Shown one piece after another: positions 16,500 through 23,870 of a DNA stretch of 64,000 nt. The position numbers were made by a program, and so were the translations under genes. Positions within the stretch are counted from its first letter, which is position 1; every line of letters starts with the position of its first letter. The DNA is taken from NCBI GenBank assembly GCA_050247155.1, contig JBFWUS010000021.1, positions 7,431 through 71,430 on the forward strand. Direction: 5' to 3'. Below the pieces are notes generated by a model. It worked only from the letters and a program-made list of their open reading frames with translations, did no database searches and had not been told where the DNA came from. The DNA comes from Mesorhizobium_G sp050247155 (GTDB taxonomy: Bacteria > Pseudomonadota > Alphaproteobacteria > Rhizobiales > Rhizobiaceae).

Positions 16500-16991
16500 A
16501 TGAAATGGATAAGAATGCTTGCGGTCGCCGGGCTGATAGCCTGCGGGCCAATTGCCGTGCTGGCGCAAACCACGGCTCCGCCCGCGACGATTGAACTGAC
16601 CGGCGGCACAACCTCGCCGATAGCGCTGACCCCCGACATGCTGGCCGGACTGCCGCAAATAGAGCAGGACGTGACCTTCCAGACGTCGAAGGGTCCGTCG
16701 AGCGGGCACTACAAGGGCGTGCTGTTCTGGGAGGTGCTGAAGGCGAACAAAGCTCTCGACGGGTTGCAGCGCAACGGGGAACTGCAGAAGACGTTTCTCG
16801 TCACCGCCAAGGACGATTACAAGATCGCTTTCTCGGTCGGCGAGATCCATCCCGAATTCGGCAATACGCCACTGATGATCGCAACGGAAGTCGACGGCAA
16901 ACCGATCGAGGGTGGCCCGCGCATCGTCGTGCCCGGCGACAAGCGCGGCGCGCGGGCGGTGCAGGAGATTGTGAAGATCGAGATTAGATAG
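16500..16991 (+). CDS. Secreted molybdopterin-binding-domain-like protein without cofactor Cys
   Basis: A 163-residue exported protein. The ATG at 16500 begins a signal sequence; processing could be by signal peptidase I near VLA-QTT, or as a lipoprotein at LIAC15. The rest resembles the sulfite-oxidase-type molybdopterin-binding fold found in short rhizobial proteins (ELTGGTTSPIALTPDMLAGLP, HYKGVLFWEVLKA, KIEIR end). The only cysteine is Cys15 in the signal, so the Mo-ligating Cys of real oxidoreductases is missing. It is inserted on the opposite strand between dppC and dppD. Function unknown; a non-catalytic periplasmic binder is an inference. Confidence 0.7.
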   Translation: MKWIRMLAVAGLIACGPIAVLAQTTAPPATIELTGGTTSPIALTPDMLAGLPQIEQDVTFQTSKGPSSGHYKGVLFWEVLKANKALDGLQRNGELQKTFLVTAKDDYKIAFSVGEIHPEFGNTPLMIATEVDGKPIEGGPRIVVPGDKRGARAVQEIVKIEIR

Positions 16992-17025
16992 GGTTCGGTC
17001 GTTCGTTTCGGCAAGAGTCAATCGG

Positions 17026-17191
17026 CGACGACCCCCCTCTGCCCTGCCGGGCATCTCCCCCTCATGGGGGGATATTGACAGCGGCACCCTCGCCGCCCGT
17101 TCTGAAACTTTCGCGTTTGGCGAAATTGACGCGGCCGGCTGATCTCCCACCTTGAGGGGGAGATGCCCGGCAGGGCAGAGGGGGGTTGTCG
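17026..17191. repeat. Palindromic intergenic repeat with 42-bp arms
   Basis: Left arm 17026-17067 and right arm 17150-17191 are inverted copies with two mismatches, containing CTGCCCTGCCGGGCATCTCC. They enclose 82 bp. The element lies between the convergent stops of the molybdopterin-like gene (16991) and dppC (17213), so any transcript from either side would fold it into a very long hairpin, a likely bidirectional terminator. Similar GC-rich repeats are, from memory, abundant between genes in Mesorhizobium. Confidence 0.8.
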
Positions 17192-17212
17192 ACGAGAACG
17201 ACAAAGCCCGCC

Positions 17213-18133
17213 TCAGCTTCGCTTCAGCTTCGGGTCGAGTGCGTCGCGCAAGCCGTCACCCATCAGATTGATGGCAAGCACGGTGATGAGGATCGCCAAA
17301 CCGGGCAGCGTGACCACCCACCAGGCGCGCAGGATGAATTCGCGCGCTTCGGCGAGCATCGTGCCCCATTCGGGCGTCGGCGGTTGCGCGCCCATGCCGA
17401 GGAAGCCGAGCGCCGCGGCATCGAGGATGGCGTTGGAAAAGGACAGTGTTGCCTGCACGATCAGCGGCGCCATGCAATTGGGCAAGATGGTCTTGAACAT
17501 CAATCGCAGCGGTCCGGCGCCAGCGACCTTGGCGGCGATCACATAATCGCGGGTTTTCTCCGACATCACGGCGGCGCGGGTGAGCCGCACAAAATGCGGC
17601 TGGAAGACAAGCGCGATGGCGATCATTGCGTTGATCAAGCCCGGACCGAGCACAGCCACCAGCACCAGCGCGAGCAGCAACGACGGGAACGCCAGGATGA
17701 TGTCCATCAGCCGCATGATCAAGGTGTCGACCCAACCACGGAAATAGCCTGCAACCACCCCAAGCAGAATGCCGCCGACCAGCGCAATGGTCGTGACGAT
17801 AACGCCGATGAAGAGCGAATAACGCGTGCCGTAAATCAGGCGTGAGAGAATGTCGCGACCGACGGCGTCGGTGCCTAGCAGGAATGCGGCGCTGCCGCCC
17901 TCCTGCCAGAAGGGCGGCAGCAGAATGGCGGCGCGGTCCTGCGCGTTCGGCGCGTGGGGGGCGATCAACGGCGCGAAGAGCGCCAGAAAGACAAGGAAGA
18001 CAAAGAACCAGAGGCCGATCACCGCGCCGCGATTCTCGGAAAAATAGTACCAGAACTCGGCGAAGCGGGCGCGCCGCGACGGATCCTTGGAAACCGTATC
18101 GAGCGTGTTGGCGGGTGCTGCGGCGTCGGCCAT
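17213..18133 (-). CDS. dppC: Peptide ABC transporter permease, DppC type
   Basis: A 306-residue inner-membrane permease. A cytoplasmic N-terminal region is followed by a first helix (~38-60) and a five-helix core. The family's LLGTDAVGRDILSRLIYGTRYSL motif comes before the core, and the EAA loop is RLTRAAVMSEKTRDYVIAAKVAGA, which couples to the ATPase. It lies 9 bp downstream of dppB and is the last gene of the dppA-B-C unit, ending near the palindromic repeat. It partners DppB to form the translocation pore. Confidence 0.93.
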   Translation of the reverse strand: MADAAAPANTLDTVSKDPSRRARFAEFWYYFSENRGAVIGLWFFVFLVFLALFAPLIAPHAPNAQDRAAILLPPFWQEGGSAAFLLGTDAVGRDILSRLIYGTRYSLFIGVIVTTIALVGGILLGVVAGYFRGWVDTLIMRLMDIILAFPSLLLALVLVAVLGPGLINAMIAIALVFQPHFVRLTRAAVMSEKTRDYVIAAKVAGAGPLRLMFKTILPNCMAPLIVQATLSFSNAILDAAALGFLGMGAQPPTPEWGTMLAEAREFILRAWWVVTLPGLAILITVLAINLMGDGLRDALDPKLKRS

Positions 18134-18142
18134 AGTCGTCTC

Positions 18143-19147
18143 CTAGTGCCGGATGCGCGGGTTGATCAGTCCGTAGAGCAGATCGACAATCAGATTCACC
18201 AGCATGATGATACCGGCGATGATCAGCAGTCCGCCCTGGATGACCGGATAATCTCGCTTGAAGACCGAATCGACCATCCACTTGCCAATGCCCGGCCAAG
18301 AGAAGATCGTCTCGGTCAAGATCGCGCCGGCGAGCATGACGCCGACCTGAAGACCGATCGTGGTGACGACAGGGATCATGGCGTTGCGCAAGGCATGAAC
18401 GCCGACGACCCGGAAGGCCGAAAGGCCCTTGGCGCGCGCCGTCCGCACATAATCTTCCGACAAGACTTCGAGCATCGCCGAGCGGGTTTGGCGCGCGATG
18501 ACGGCCAGCGGAATGGTGCCGAGCACGATGGTGGGCAAGATCAGATGGCTCAGCGCCGACTTGAACGCGCCCGCCTGCCCGGACATCAGCGAATCGACCA
18601 GCATGAAGCCGGTCACCGTGGGGAAGAAGAACATCAGCGAAATACGACCCGACACCGGGGTCCACTGCAACATGCCGGAGAACAGGATGATGAGCAGCAG
18701 CCCCCACCAGAAGATTGGCATCGAAAAGCCGATCAACGCCGTGCCCATGATCGCCTGATCGTACCAGGAGCCACGCTTGATCGCGGCCAGCACGCCGGCC
18801 GGGATGCCCAGCACTACCGCGAAGATGATGGCGCAGAGCGACAACTCAAGCGTTGCCGGAAACAGCTCGAAAAACTGGTCGATGACCGGCTTCTTGGTCG
18901 AAATGGAAGTGCCGAAATCGCCGTGCAGCACGCCCCAGAGATAATCGAGATATTGGATGACGACCGGACGGTCGAGGCCGAGCTGATGGGAAATCTCGGC
19001 GTGGCGAGCCGGATCCATCACGCGCTCGCCCGACAGCAGCGCAACAGGATCGCCTGGCAAAAGCCGGATAAAAGCAAACGCAATGATCGACACACCGATA
19101 AAGGTGGGGATCAATACGGCCAGCCGACCGAGCAAAAATCGAAACAT
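18143..19147 (-). CDS. dppB: Peptide ABC transporter permease, DppB type
   Basis: A 334-residue inner-membrane permease with the DppB N-terminus MFRFLLGRLAVLIPTFIGVS, LLPGDPVALLSGER, six membrane segments, and the EAA loop SEDYVRTARAKGLSAFRVVGVHALRNAMIPV. The ATG at 19147 follows GGGAG. The gap to dppA is 111 bp and contains a stem-loop, a common arrangement that lets the binding protein be made in excess. dppC follows after 9 bp. Confidence 0.93.
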   Translation of the reverse strand: MFRFLLGRLAVLIPTFIGVSIIAFAFIRLLPGDPVALLSGERVMDPARHAEISHQLGLDRPVVIQYLDYLWGVLHGDFGTSISTKKPVIDQFFELFPATLELSLCAIIFAVVLGIPAGVLAAIKRGSWYDQAIMGTALIGFSMPIFWWGLLLIILFSGMLQWTPVSGRISLMFFFPTVTGFMLVDSLMSGQAGAFKSALSHLILPTIVLGTIPLAVIARQTRSAMLEVLSEDYVRTARAKGLSAFRVVGVHALRNAMIPVVTTIGLQVGVMLAGAILTETIFSWPGIGKWMVDSVFKRDYPVIQGGLLIIAGIIMLVNLIVDLLYGLINPRIRH

Positions 19148-19210
19148 ATCCGTCTCCCGCCTAGTCCCCAAGCGCCGATCTTCGCCGGCTGCTTCCCGCG
19201 GATGTAAGCA

Positions 19211-19235
19211 AGGGCGCCCGTGGAGCGAGCGCCCT
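19211..19235 (-). terminator. Stem-loop between dppA (proximal copy) and dppB
   Basis: AGGGCGC / GCGCCCT (arms 19211-19217 and 19229-19235) form a 7-bp GC stem with an 11-nt loop, 24 bp after the dppA stop. With no T-run it may attenuate read-through or protect the dppA mRNA 3' end. Confidence 0.5.
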
Positions 19236-19258
19236 CGTGTTTCCTCGCTTAGCAGACC

Positions 19259-20857
19259 TTATTCGACTATGTCGACGCCATCAAATGCGAAATCACCAAG
19301 CGGGCTTTGAACAAAGCCTTCGACGCCCTTGCGCATGGGGACGACCGACAGCGAGTGGTCCAGCGTCGCCCAAGGCGCCTCGCGCTTGAAAACCTCTTGC
19401 GCCTGCTTGTAGAGCTTGATGCGCTCGTCCTGATTGGTCGCTTCTTTCGCCTTGGTGACCAGATCGTCGAATTCCTGGTTGCACCATTGCGCCCGGTTGT
19501 TACCGCCGACCGCATCGCAGCCGAGCAGCGTGTCAAGGAAGTTGTCGGGATCGCCATTATCGCCGGTCCAACCCATGATGACAGCGCCATCGCGGTCCTT
19601 GGCGCGCGATTTTTCGAGATATTCCGTCCATTCATAGCTGACGATCTCGGCTTTCACGCCGACCTTGTCGAAATCGGCCTGAATCAGTTCGGCTGCGCGG
19701 CGGGCGTTCAGCATATAGGGCCGCGCCACTGGCATGGCCCACACTTTCATCGACAGGTCTTTGACGCCGGCTTCCTCGAGCATCTTCTTTGCGGCCTCGG
19801 GATCATAGGCATCGTCTACTGTCGCCTCGTCATAGGACCACATGGTCGGCGGGATCGGATTCTTGGCTGCGGTGGCAAAACCCTGGAAGACGCCATCGAC
19901 GATCGCCTTTTTGTTGATCGCCATGTTCAGCGCCTTGCGTACCTCAGGCTTGTCGAACGGCGGCTGGGTGGCGTTGTAAGCGAGATAGGCGACATTCAAC
20001 CCTTCCTGCTCGGCGATCTTCAGGTTCGGGTCGGCCTTCATCGAGTCAATGTCGGCGGCGTTGGGATACGGCATCAAATGGCATTCGCCGGCCTTCAGCT
20101 TCTGGTAGCGCACCGAGGCGTCCGTCGTGATGGCGAACACCAAATCGTCGATCTTCTGCTTGCCGCCCCAATAGTCGGGATTGGCCTGATAGCGGATCAC
20201 CGCATCCTGCTGATAGCCGACGAACTTGAAAGGCCCGGTGCCGAGCGGCATCTGGTTCAACTGGTTCATCTTACCATCGACCTGCAGCTTGTCGGCATAT
20301 TCCTTGGACATGATCGAGGCGAAAGGCATCGCGACATTGGCCAGGAACGGCGCCTCACGCCGCTTCAGCGTGAATTTCACCGTCATGTCATCGACCTTAT
20401 TGATGCCGGCCAGAAGGTCCGGAAAGCCCATGCCGGCGAAATACTCCCAGTTCGTGCCCTCGACATATTTGTGCCAAGGGTGATCTGCCTTCCACATGCG
20501 CTCGAAGGTGAACAGCACGTCGTCCGCGTTCATCTCGCGGGCCGGCGTGAAGAATTCGGTCGTCTGGAATTTCACGCCGGGGCGCAGCTTGAAAGTGTAT
20601 TCGAGTCCGTTGTCGGAGATGTTCCAACTTTCCGCCAATGACGGCTCGACTTCCGTCGTGCCGGGCTTGAAGGCGAGCAGCGGATTGTAGACCGCGTGGG
20701 CCGAGGCGTCGAATGTATTGCCGCCGGTGTAGAGGCCGGGGTCAAAACCTTCCGGTGAGGCTTCCGAGCAGAAGACAAATGTCTTCGCGCTGGCCACACT
20801 GCTCAGCATGGTAGCCGCCAGCAGCGCCGCTGCGAAGGTAAATTTCGTTCTCATCAT
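19259..20857 (-). CDS. dppA: Peptide ABC transporter substrate-binding protein, DppA paralogue 1
   Basis: A 532-residue periplasmic solute-binding protein of family 5 (SBP_bac_5). ATG at 20857 (or 20854) starts a Sec signal peptide ending SSVASA-KT. The mature start TFVFCSEASPEGFDPGLYT and the later NALRRAAELIQADF- and TLLGCDAVGGNNRAQWCN-type segments are shared with the second copy at 21940-23532. Both have the GWTGDNGDPDNFL motif of DppA proteins. It lies directly upstream of dppB, so it is probably the main binding protein for DppBCDF. The substrate, likely di- or short peptides or delta-aminolevulinate/heme as in E. coli Dpp, is inferred. Confidence 0.93.
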   Translation of the reverse strand: MMRTKFTFAAALLAATMLSSVASAKTFVFCSEASPEGFDPGLYTGGNTFDASAHAVYNPLLAFKPGTTEVEPSLAESWNISDNGLEYTFKLRPGVKFQTTEFFTPAREMNADDVLFTFERMWKADHPWHKYVEGTNWEYFAGMGFPDLLAGINKVDDMTVKFTLKRREAPFLANVAMPFASIMSKEYADKLQVDGKMNQLNQMPLGTGPFKFVGYQQDAVIRYQANPDYWGGKQKIDDLVFAITTDASVRYQKLKAGECHLMPYPNAADIDSMKADPNLKIAEQEGLNVAYLAYNATQPPFDKPEVRKALNMAINKKAIVDGVFQGFATAAKNPIPPTMWSYDEATVDDAYDPEAAKKMLEEAGVKDLSMKVWAMPVARPYMLNARRAAELIQADFDKVGVKAEIVSYEWTEYLEKSRAKDRDGAVIMGWTGDNGDPDNFLDTLLGCDAVGGNNRAQWCNQEFDDLVTKAKEATNQDERIKLYKQAQEVFKREAPWATLDHSLSVVPMRKGVEGFVQSPLGDFAFDGVDIVE

Positions 20858-20900
20858 GTCGCTCCCTGATCTTGCCTGACCCCCGGTAGCCCGGATCGCT

Positions 20901-20940
20901 GGGAGCGCATGTAATCCACGTTTTTTGCCATATGGAACGG
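20901..20940 (-). promoter_or_regulatory. Upstream block conserved between the two dppA genes (copy 1)
   Basis: On the minus strand this block contains TTCCAT, AAAAACGTGGATTA and ATGCGCTCCC, in the same order as 23575-23614 upstream of the other dppA. It ends 44 bp before the dppA1 ATG. Conservation in a non-coding region suggests a shared promoter or operator kept after duplication. Confidence 0.45.
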
Positions 20941-21096
20941 CCAGAAAACACAAGCCGGTGAACGAAAGCAAAGATGTCAATTGCGAGCACGAGGGAGTTT
21001 GCGGATCAGAGTGTCACCAGCTCTGATCGTTTCAAGCGTTGCAGATGGATTGCGTTGGATGTCGACAACGCGCTGCGCCCCGATTGGGATGACCAA

Positions 21097-21771
21097 TCAA
21101 TCATCCTCCATGTTGCGACGCTTCCGAAAGTGTCGATTCGTCCTCGAACTCCGTTCGGAGATCGATCCTTGGTCCCGCGAGGGGATTGGGATGAAGAACG
21201 ATTGGCCGACCTCGAGATTCTCGAGCGCCCCTATGATCCCATCTTGGACATTGTCTTCGTCGAATGCAGGCTGTGACGCCCTGTAAGGCTCTAGGAGTTG
21301 CTGTTGTCCTTCCCTAATCCTGTCGAGCAGTTTTGCCGACATTTCCTGAAACTGCTCGATGTCATTCAACGGCAAAGCGTACTCGGGCTGGCCGGCTATA
21401 ATGGTGCTCAACCCCCGACCGTGCCACGGTCTGATCGACCATTTTTCCTCATCGGAGTGGGCGTAGACCTTTTTCCGCAAATCAAGCAGTCTTTTATGGA
21501 GTGCGGTCTCCTCGGCGTTGTATGGGAGCAATCTGTTTGGAAAATTGTGACCGCCTCTACCTGAGAAGAACACCCGACCGTAAGCCGTGACGAGCGCTGT
21601 CACAAAAGCGGCTTGCTGCGCGTAAATGGTGCCCCGGCCAAACGGTCGCTTATTATAAAGCTTCCGCTTAATCAGCATCTCACCGAACTGCCGGGCAAAC
21701 GCAATGTCGGCGGCTGCGGAATATAACTTTGTTAGCGTCTTCCGGTCATGATCGGTCAGTTCAAGGAGCAT
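21097..21771 (-). CDS. HEPN-like hypothetical protein
   Basis: A 224-residue cytoplasmic protein that I do not recognise by name. The first ~165 residues are mostly helical. The segment YNAEETALHKRLLDLRKKVYAHSDEEK resembles the signature helix of HEPN domains: RKKVYAH fits the R-x4-6-H motif of HEPN ribonucleases. The tail (~190-224) is polar and basic. The ATG at 21771 has AAGGAG-free context; a longer form to 21819 is possible but weak. The gene is less GC-rich than its neighbours and sits alone between two dppA paralogues, suggesting later insertion. A defence or toxin role is possible but unproven; no antitoxin partner is evident. Confidence 0.6.
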   Translation of the reverse strand: MLLELTDHDRKTLTKLYSAAADIAFARQFGEMLIKRKLYNKRPFGRGTIYAQQAAFVTALVTAYGRVFFSGRGGHNFPNRLLPYNAEETALHKRLLDLRKKVYAHSDEEKWSIRPWHGRGLSTIIAGQPEYALPLNDIEQFQEMSAKLLDRIREGQQQLLEPYRASQPAFDEDNVQDGIIGALENLEVGQSFFIPIPSRDQGSISERSSRTNRHFRKRRNMEDD

Positions 21772-21880
21772 GGTTCTAACGCTACCAAGAGGGAGTGGTC
21801 TTCTAGAGGTGGACGCCAAAAAGGGAATTGCCCGAAAAGAAGTCTTTGTGCTGCATCCCGCCTAGCCCCAAACGCCACGA

Positions 21881-21900
21881 GCCGCGCATTGCTGCGCGGC
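21881..21900. terminator. Hairpin downstream of dppA paralogue 2
   Basis: GCCGCGCA-TTGC-TGCGCGGC is a perfect 8-bp stem about 40 bp beyond the dppA2 stop. A T-run (TTTTTTT) lies on the plus-strand side, so it is a stronger terminator for plus-strand transcripts. For dppA2, transcribed leftward, it offers only the stem. Confidence 0.5.
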
Positions 21901-21939
21901 CCGTCGATTTTTTTGCCTGCCGGTCGCCCGGCCGCCACC

Positions 21940-23532
21940 TTACTCGGCGACGTCAACGCCCGAGAAGGAATGCTTGCCGAACGGGCTCATCACATAGCCG
22001 GTGACCTTCTTCGACATCGGCATGACGACCACGGAATGGTCGAGCGTCGCCCACGGAGCCTCTTTCTTGAAGACCGCCTGGGCCTTCTTGTAGAGATCGG
22101 TGCGGGCAGCCTGGTCGACCGTCTGCTTGGCGTCCACGACGAGCTTGTTGAACTCTTCGTTGCACCACTGCGCACGGTTATTGCCGCCGACCGCATCGCA
22201 GCCGAGCAGCGTGTGCAGGAAGTTGTCCGGGTCGCCGTTGTCGCCGGTCCAGCCGAGGATCACCGCGCCATCGCGGTCCTTGGCCTTCGACTTTTCCAGA
22301 TACTCGGCCCACTCATAGGAGACGATCTCAGCCTTGACGCCAACGGCGGCGAGGTCGGACTGGATCAGCTCCGCCGCACGGCGGGCGTTGAGCATGTAGG
22401 GACGCGCAACCGGCATCGCCCAGACCTTCATCGAAAGGTCTTTCACGCCGGCCGCCTCGAGAGCCGCCTTGGCGGCCGCCGGGTCGTACTTGTCGTCGAC
22501 GGTGGCTTCGTCATAGGACCACATCGTCGGCGGGATCGGGTTCTTGGCCACTTCGGCCGCCCCCTCGAACACGCTCTTGACGATGGCTTCCTTGTTGATC
22601 GCCTGGTTCAGCGCCTTGCGCACCTCTGCCTTGTCGAACGGCGCCTGCGTCGTGTTGTAGGCAAGGTAAGCGACGTTGAGGCCGTTTTCCTTCATCAGCG
22701 TCAGGTTGGCGTCCTGCTCGATGGCGGAAACGTCAGCCGCGTTCGGATACGGGAACACCTGGCACTCGTTGGCCTTCAGCTTCTGCAGGCGAACCGCGGC
22801 GTCGGTGGTGATGGCGAAGACCAGATCGTCGATCTTTTCCTTGCCCTTCCAGTAGCCGTCATGCGCCTGGTAGCGGATCACCGCATCCTGCTGGTAGCCC
22901 ACAAATTTGAAAGGCCCGGTGCCGAGCGGCATCTGGTTCAACTGCGCCATCTTGCCGTCGGCCTGCAGCTTGTCCGCATATTCCTTCGACATGATCGACG
23001 CGAAGTCCATGCCGAGATTGGCGATGAACGGCGCTTCCTTGTTCTTGAGCGTGAACTTGACCTCGAGGTCGCCGACCTTTTCGATCGAGGCGATCAGCTC
23101 CGGGAAGCCCATGCCGGCGAAATATTCCCAGGAGCCGCCCTCGACATATTTGTTCCACGGATTGTCCGCCTTGAACTGGCGCTCGAAGGAATAAATCACG
23201 TCATCGGCGTTGAGATCGCGGGTCGGCGTGAAGAATTCGGTCGTCTGGAATTTTACGCCCGGACGAATCTTGAAGGTGTACTGCAAGCCGTCATCGGAAA
23301 CGGTCCAGCTTTCGGCCAGCGACGGCTCGATGTCGGTCGTGCCTGGCTTGAATTCGACCAAGCGGTTGTAGACCGGGACAGACGAAGCGTCGAAGGTCGT
23401 GCCGGCGGTGTAGAGGCCGGGGTCAAAACCCTCCGGCGAACCTTCCGAGCAGTAGACCAAGGTCTTCGCATTCGCGACGCCACCCAGCATCGTCGCGGTC
23501 AGCAGCGCTGCCGCGAGTGTGATTTTTTTCAT
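21940..23532 (-). CDS. dppA: Peptide ABC transporter substrate-binding protein, DppA paralogue 2
   Basis: A 530-residue family-5 solute-binding protein. The ATG at 23532 begins MKKITLAAALLTATMLGGVA, a Sec signal ending NA-KT. The mature sequence starts TLVYCSEGSPEGFDPGLYT and stays closely similar to paralogue 1 along its whole length (shared KFVGYQQDAVIRYQA, MWSYDEATVDD, WAMPVARPYMLNARRA). It is the most upstream gene of the locus and is separated from paralogue 1 by the HEPN-like gene. It is probably a tandem duplicate feeding the same DppBC pore with altered specificity. Confidence 0.93.
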   Translation of the reverse strand: MKKITLAAALLTATMLGGVANAKTLVYCSEGSPEGFDPGLYTAGTTFDASSVPVYNRLVEFKPGTTDIEPSLAESWTVSDDGLQYTFKIRPGVKFQTTEFFTPTRDLNADDVIYSFERQFKADNPWNKYVEGGSWEYFAGMGFPELIASIEKVGDLEVKFTLKNKEAPFIANLGMDFASIMSKEYADKLQADGKMAQLNQMPLGTGPFKFVGYQQDAVIRYQAHDGYWKGKEKIDDLVFAITTDAAVRLQKLKANECQVFPYPNAADVSAIEQDANLTLMKENGLNVAYLAYNTTQAPFDKAEVRKALNQAINKEAIVKSVFEGAAEVAKNPIPPTMWSYDEATVDDKYDPAAAKAALEAAGVKDLSMKVWAMPVARPYMLNARRAAELIQSDLAAVGVKAEIVSYEWAEYLEKSKAKDRDGAVILGWTGDNGDPDNFLHTLLGCDAVGGNNRAQWCNEEFNKLVVDAKQTVDQAARTDLYKKAQAVFKKEAPWATLDHSVVVMPMSKKVTGYVMSPFGKHSFSGVDVAE

Positions 23533-23574
23533 TGAAGTACTCCCTGTTAACTCCAAGCCCCTCTGTAGGCTGGT

Positions 23575-23614
23575 GAGCGCGCATATAATCACGTTTTCCA
23601 AACGATGGAACTCC
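23575..23614 (-). promoter_or_regulatory. Upstream block conserved between the two dppA genes (copy 2)
   Basis: On the minus strand it has GGAGTTCCATCG, GGAAAACGTGATTATATGCGC and GCTC, parallel to 20901-20940. TTATAT could be a -10 element. It ends 43 bp before the dppA2 ATG, almost the same distance as in copy 1 (44 bp). Confidence 0.45.
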
Positions 23615-23870
23615 CAGTTTGCACAACTGCGTGAACGTAGAAAACGATGCTCATTTCCAGCTTTCTCTTGGGTGAAACGGGTCGCGTTTCGGTGATAGCT
23701 GTTGAATAAGGTGCGTGACGCAACGGCAGTTGCGCCCGCGCGATCTTGCGTCCATCTTTACACTGGAAATACATAGACGATCCGGCGACGCGATAAGCAC
23801 AACGATGTCCAGACGGGCGGTCACCGGACGGGAACAAAAGCGGCAGCGCACGAGCGCTCGGGGAGGACCA

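Noticed and set aside
17256..18707. 483-residue open frame on the minus strand
   Set aside because: Out-of-frame shadow of dppB and dppC; sequence is His/Arg-rich with no family resemblance.
21748..23535. 595-residue open frame on the plus strand
   Set aside because: Antisense to dppA paralogue 2; low stop density in high-GC DNA explains it. The same applies to 19307-20641 opposite dppA1.
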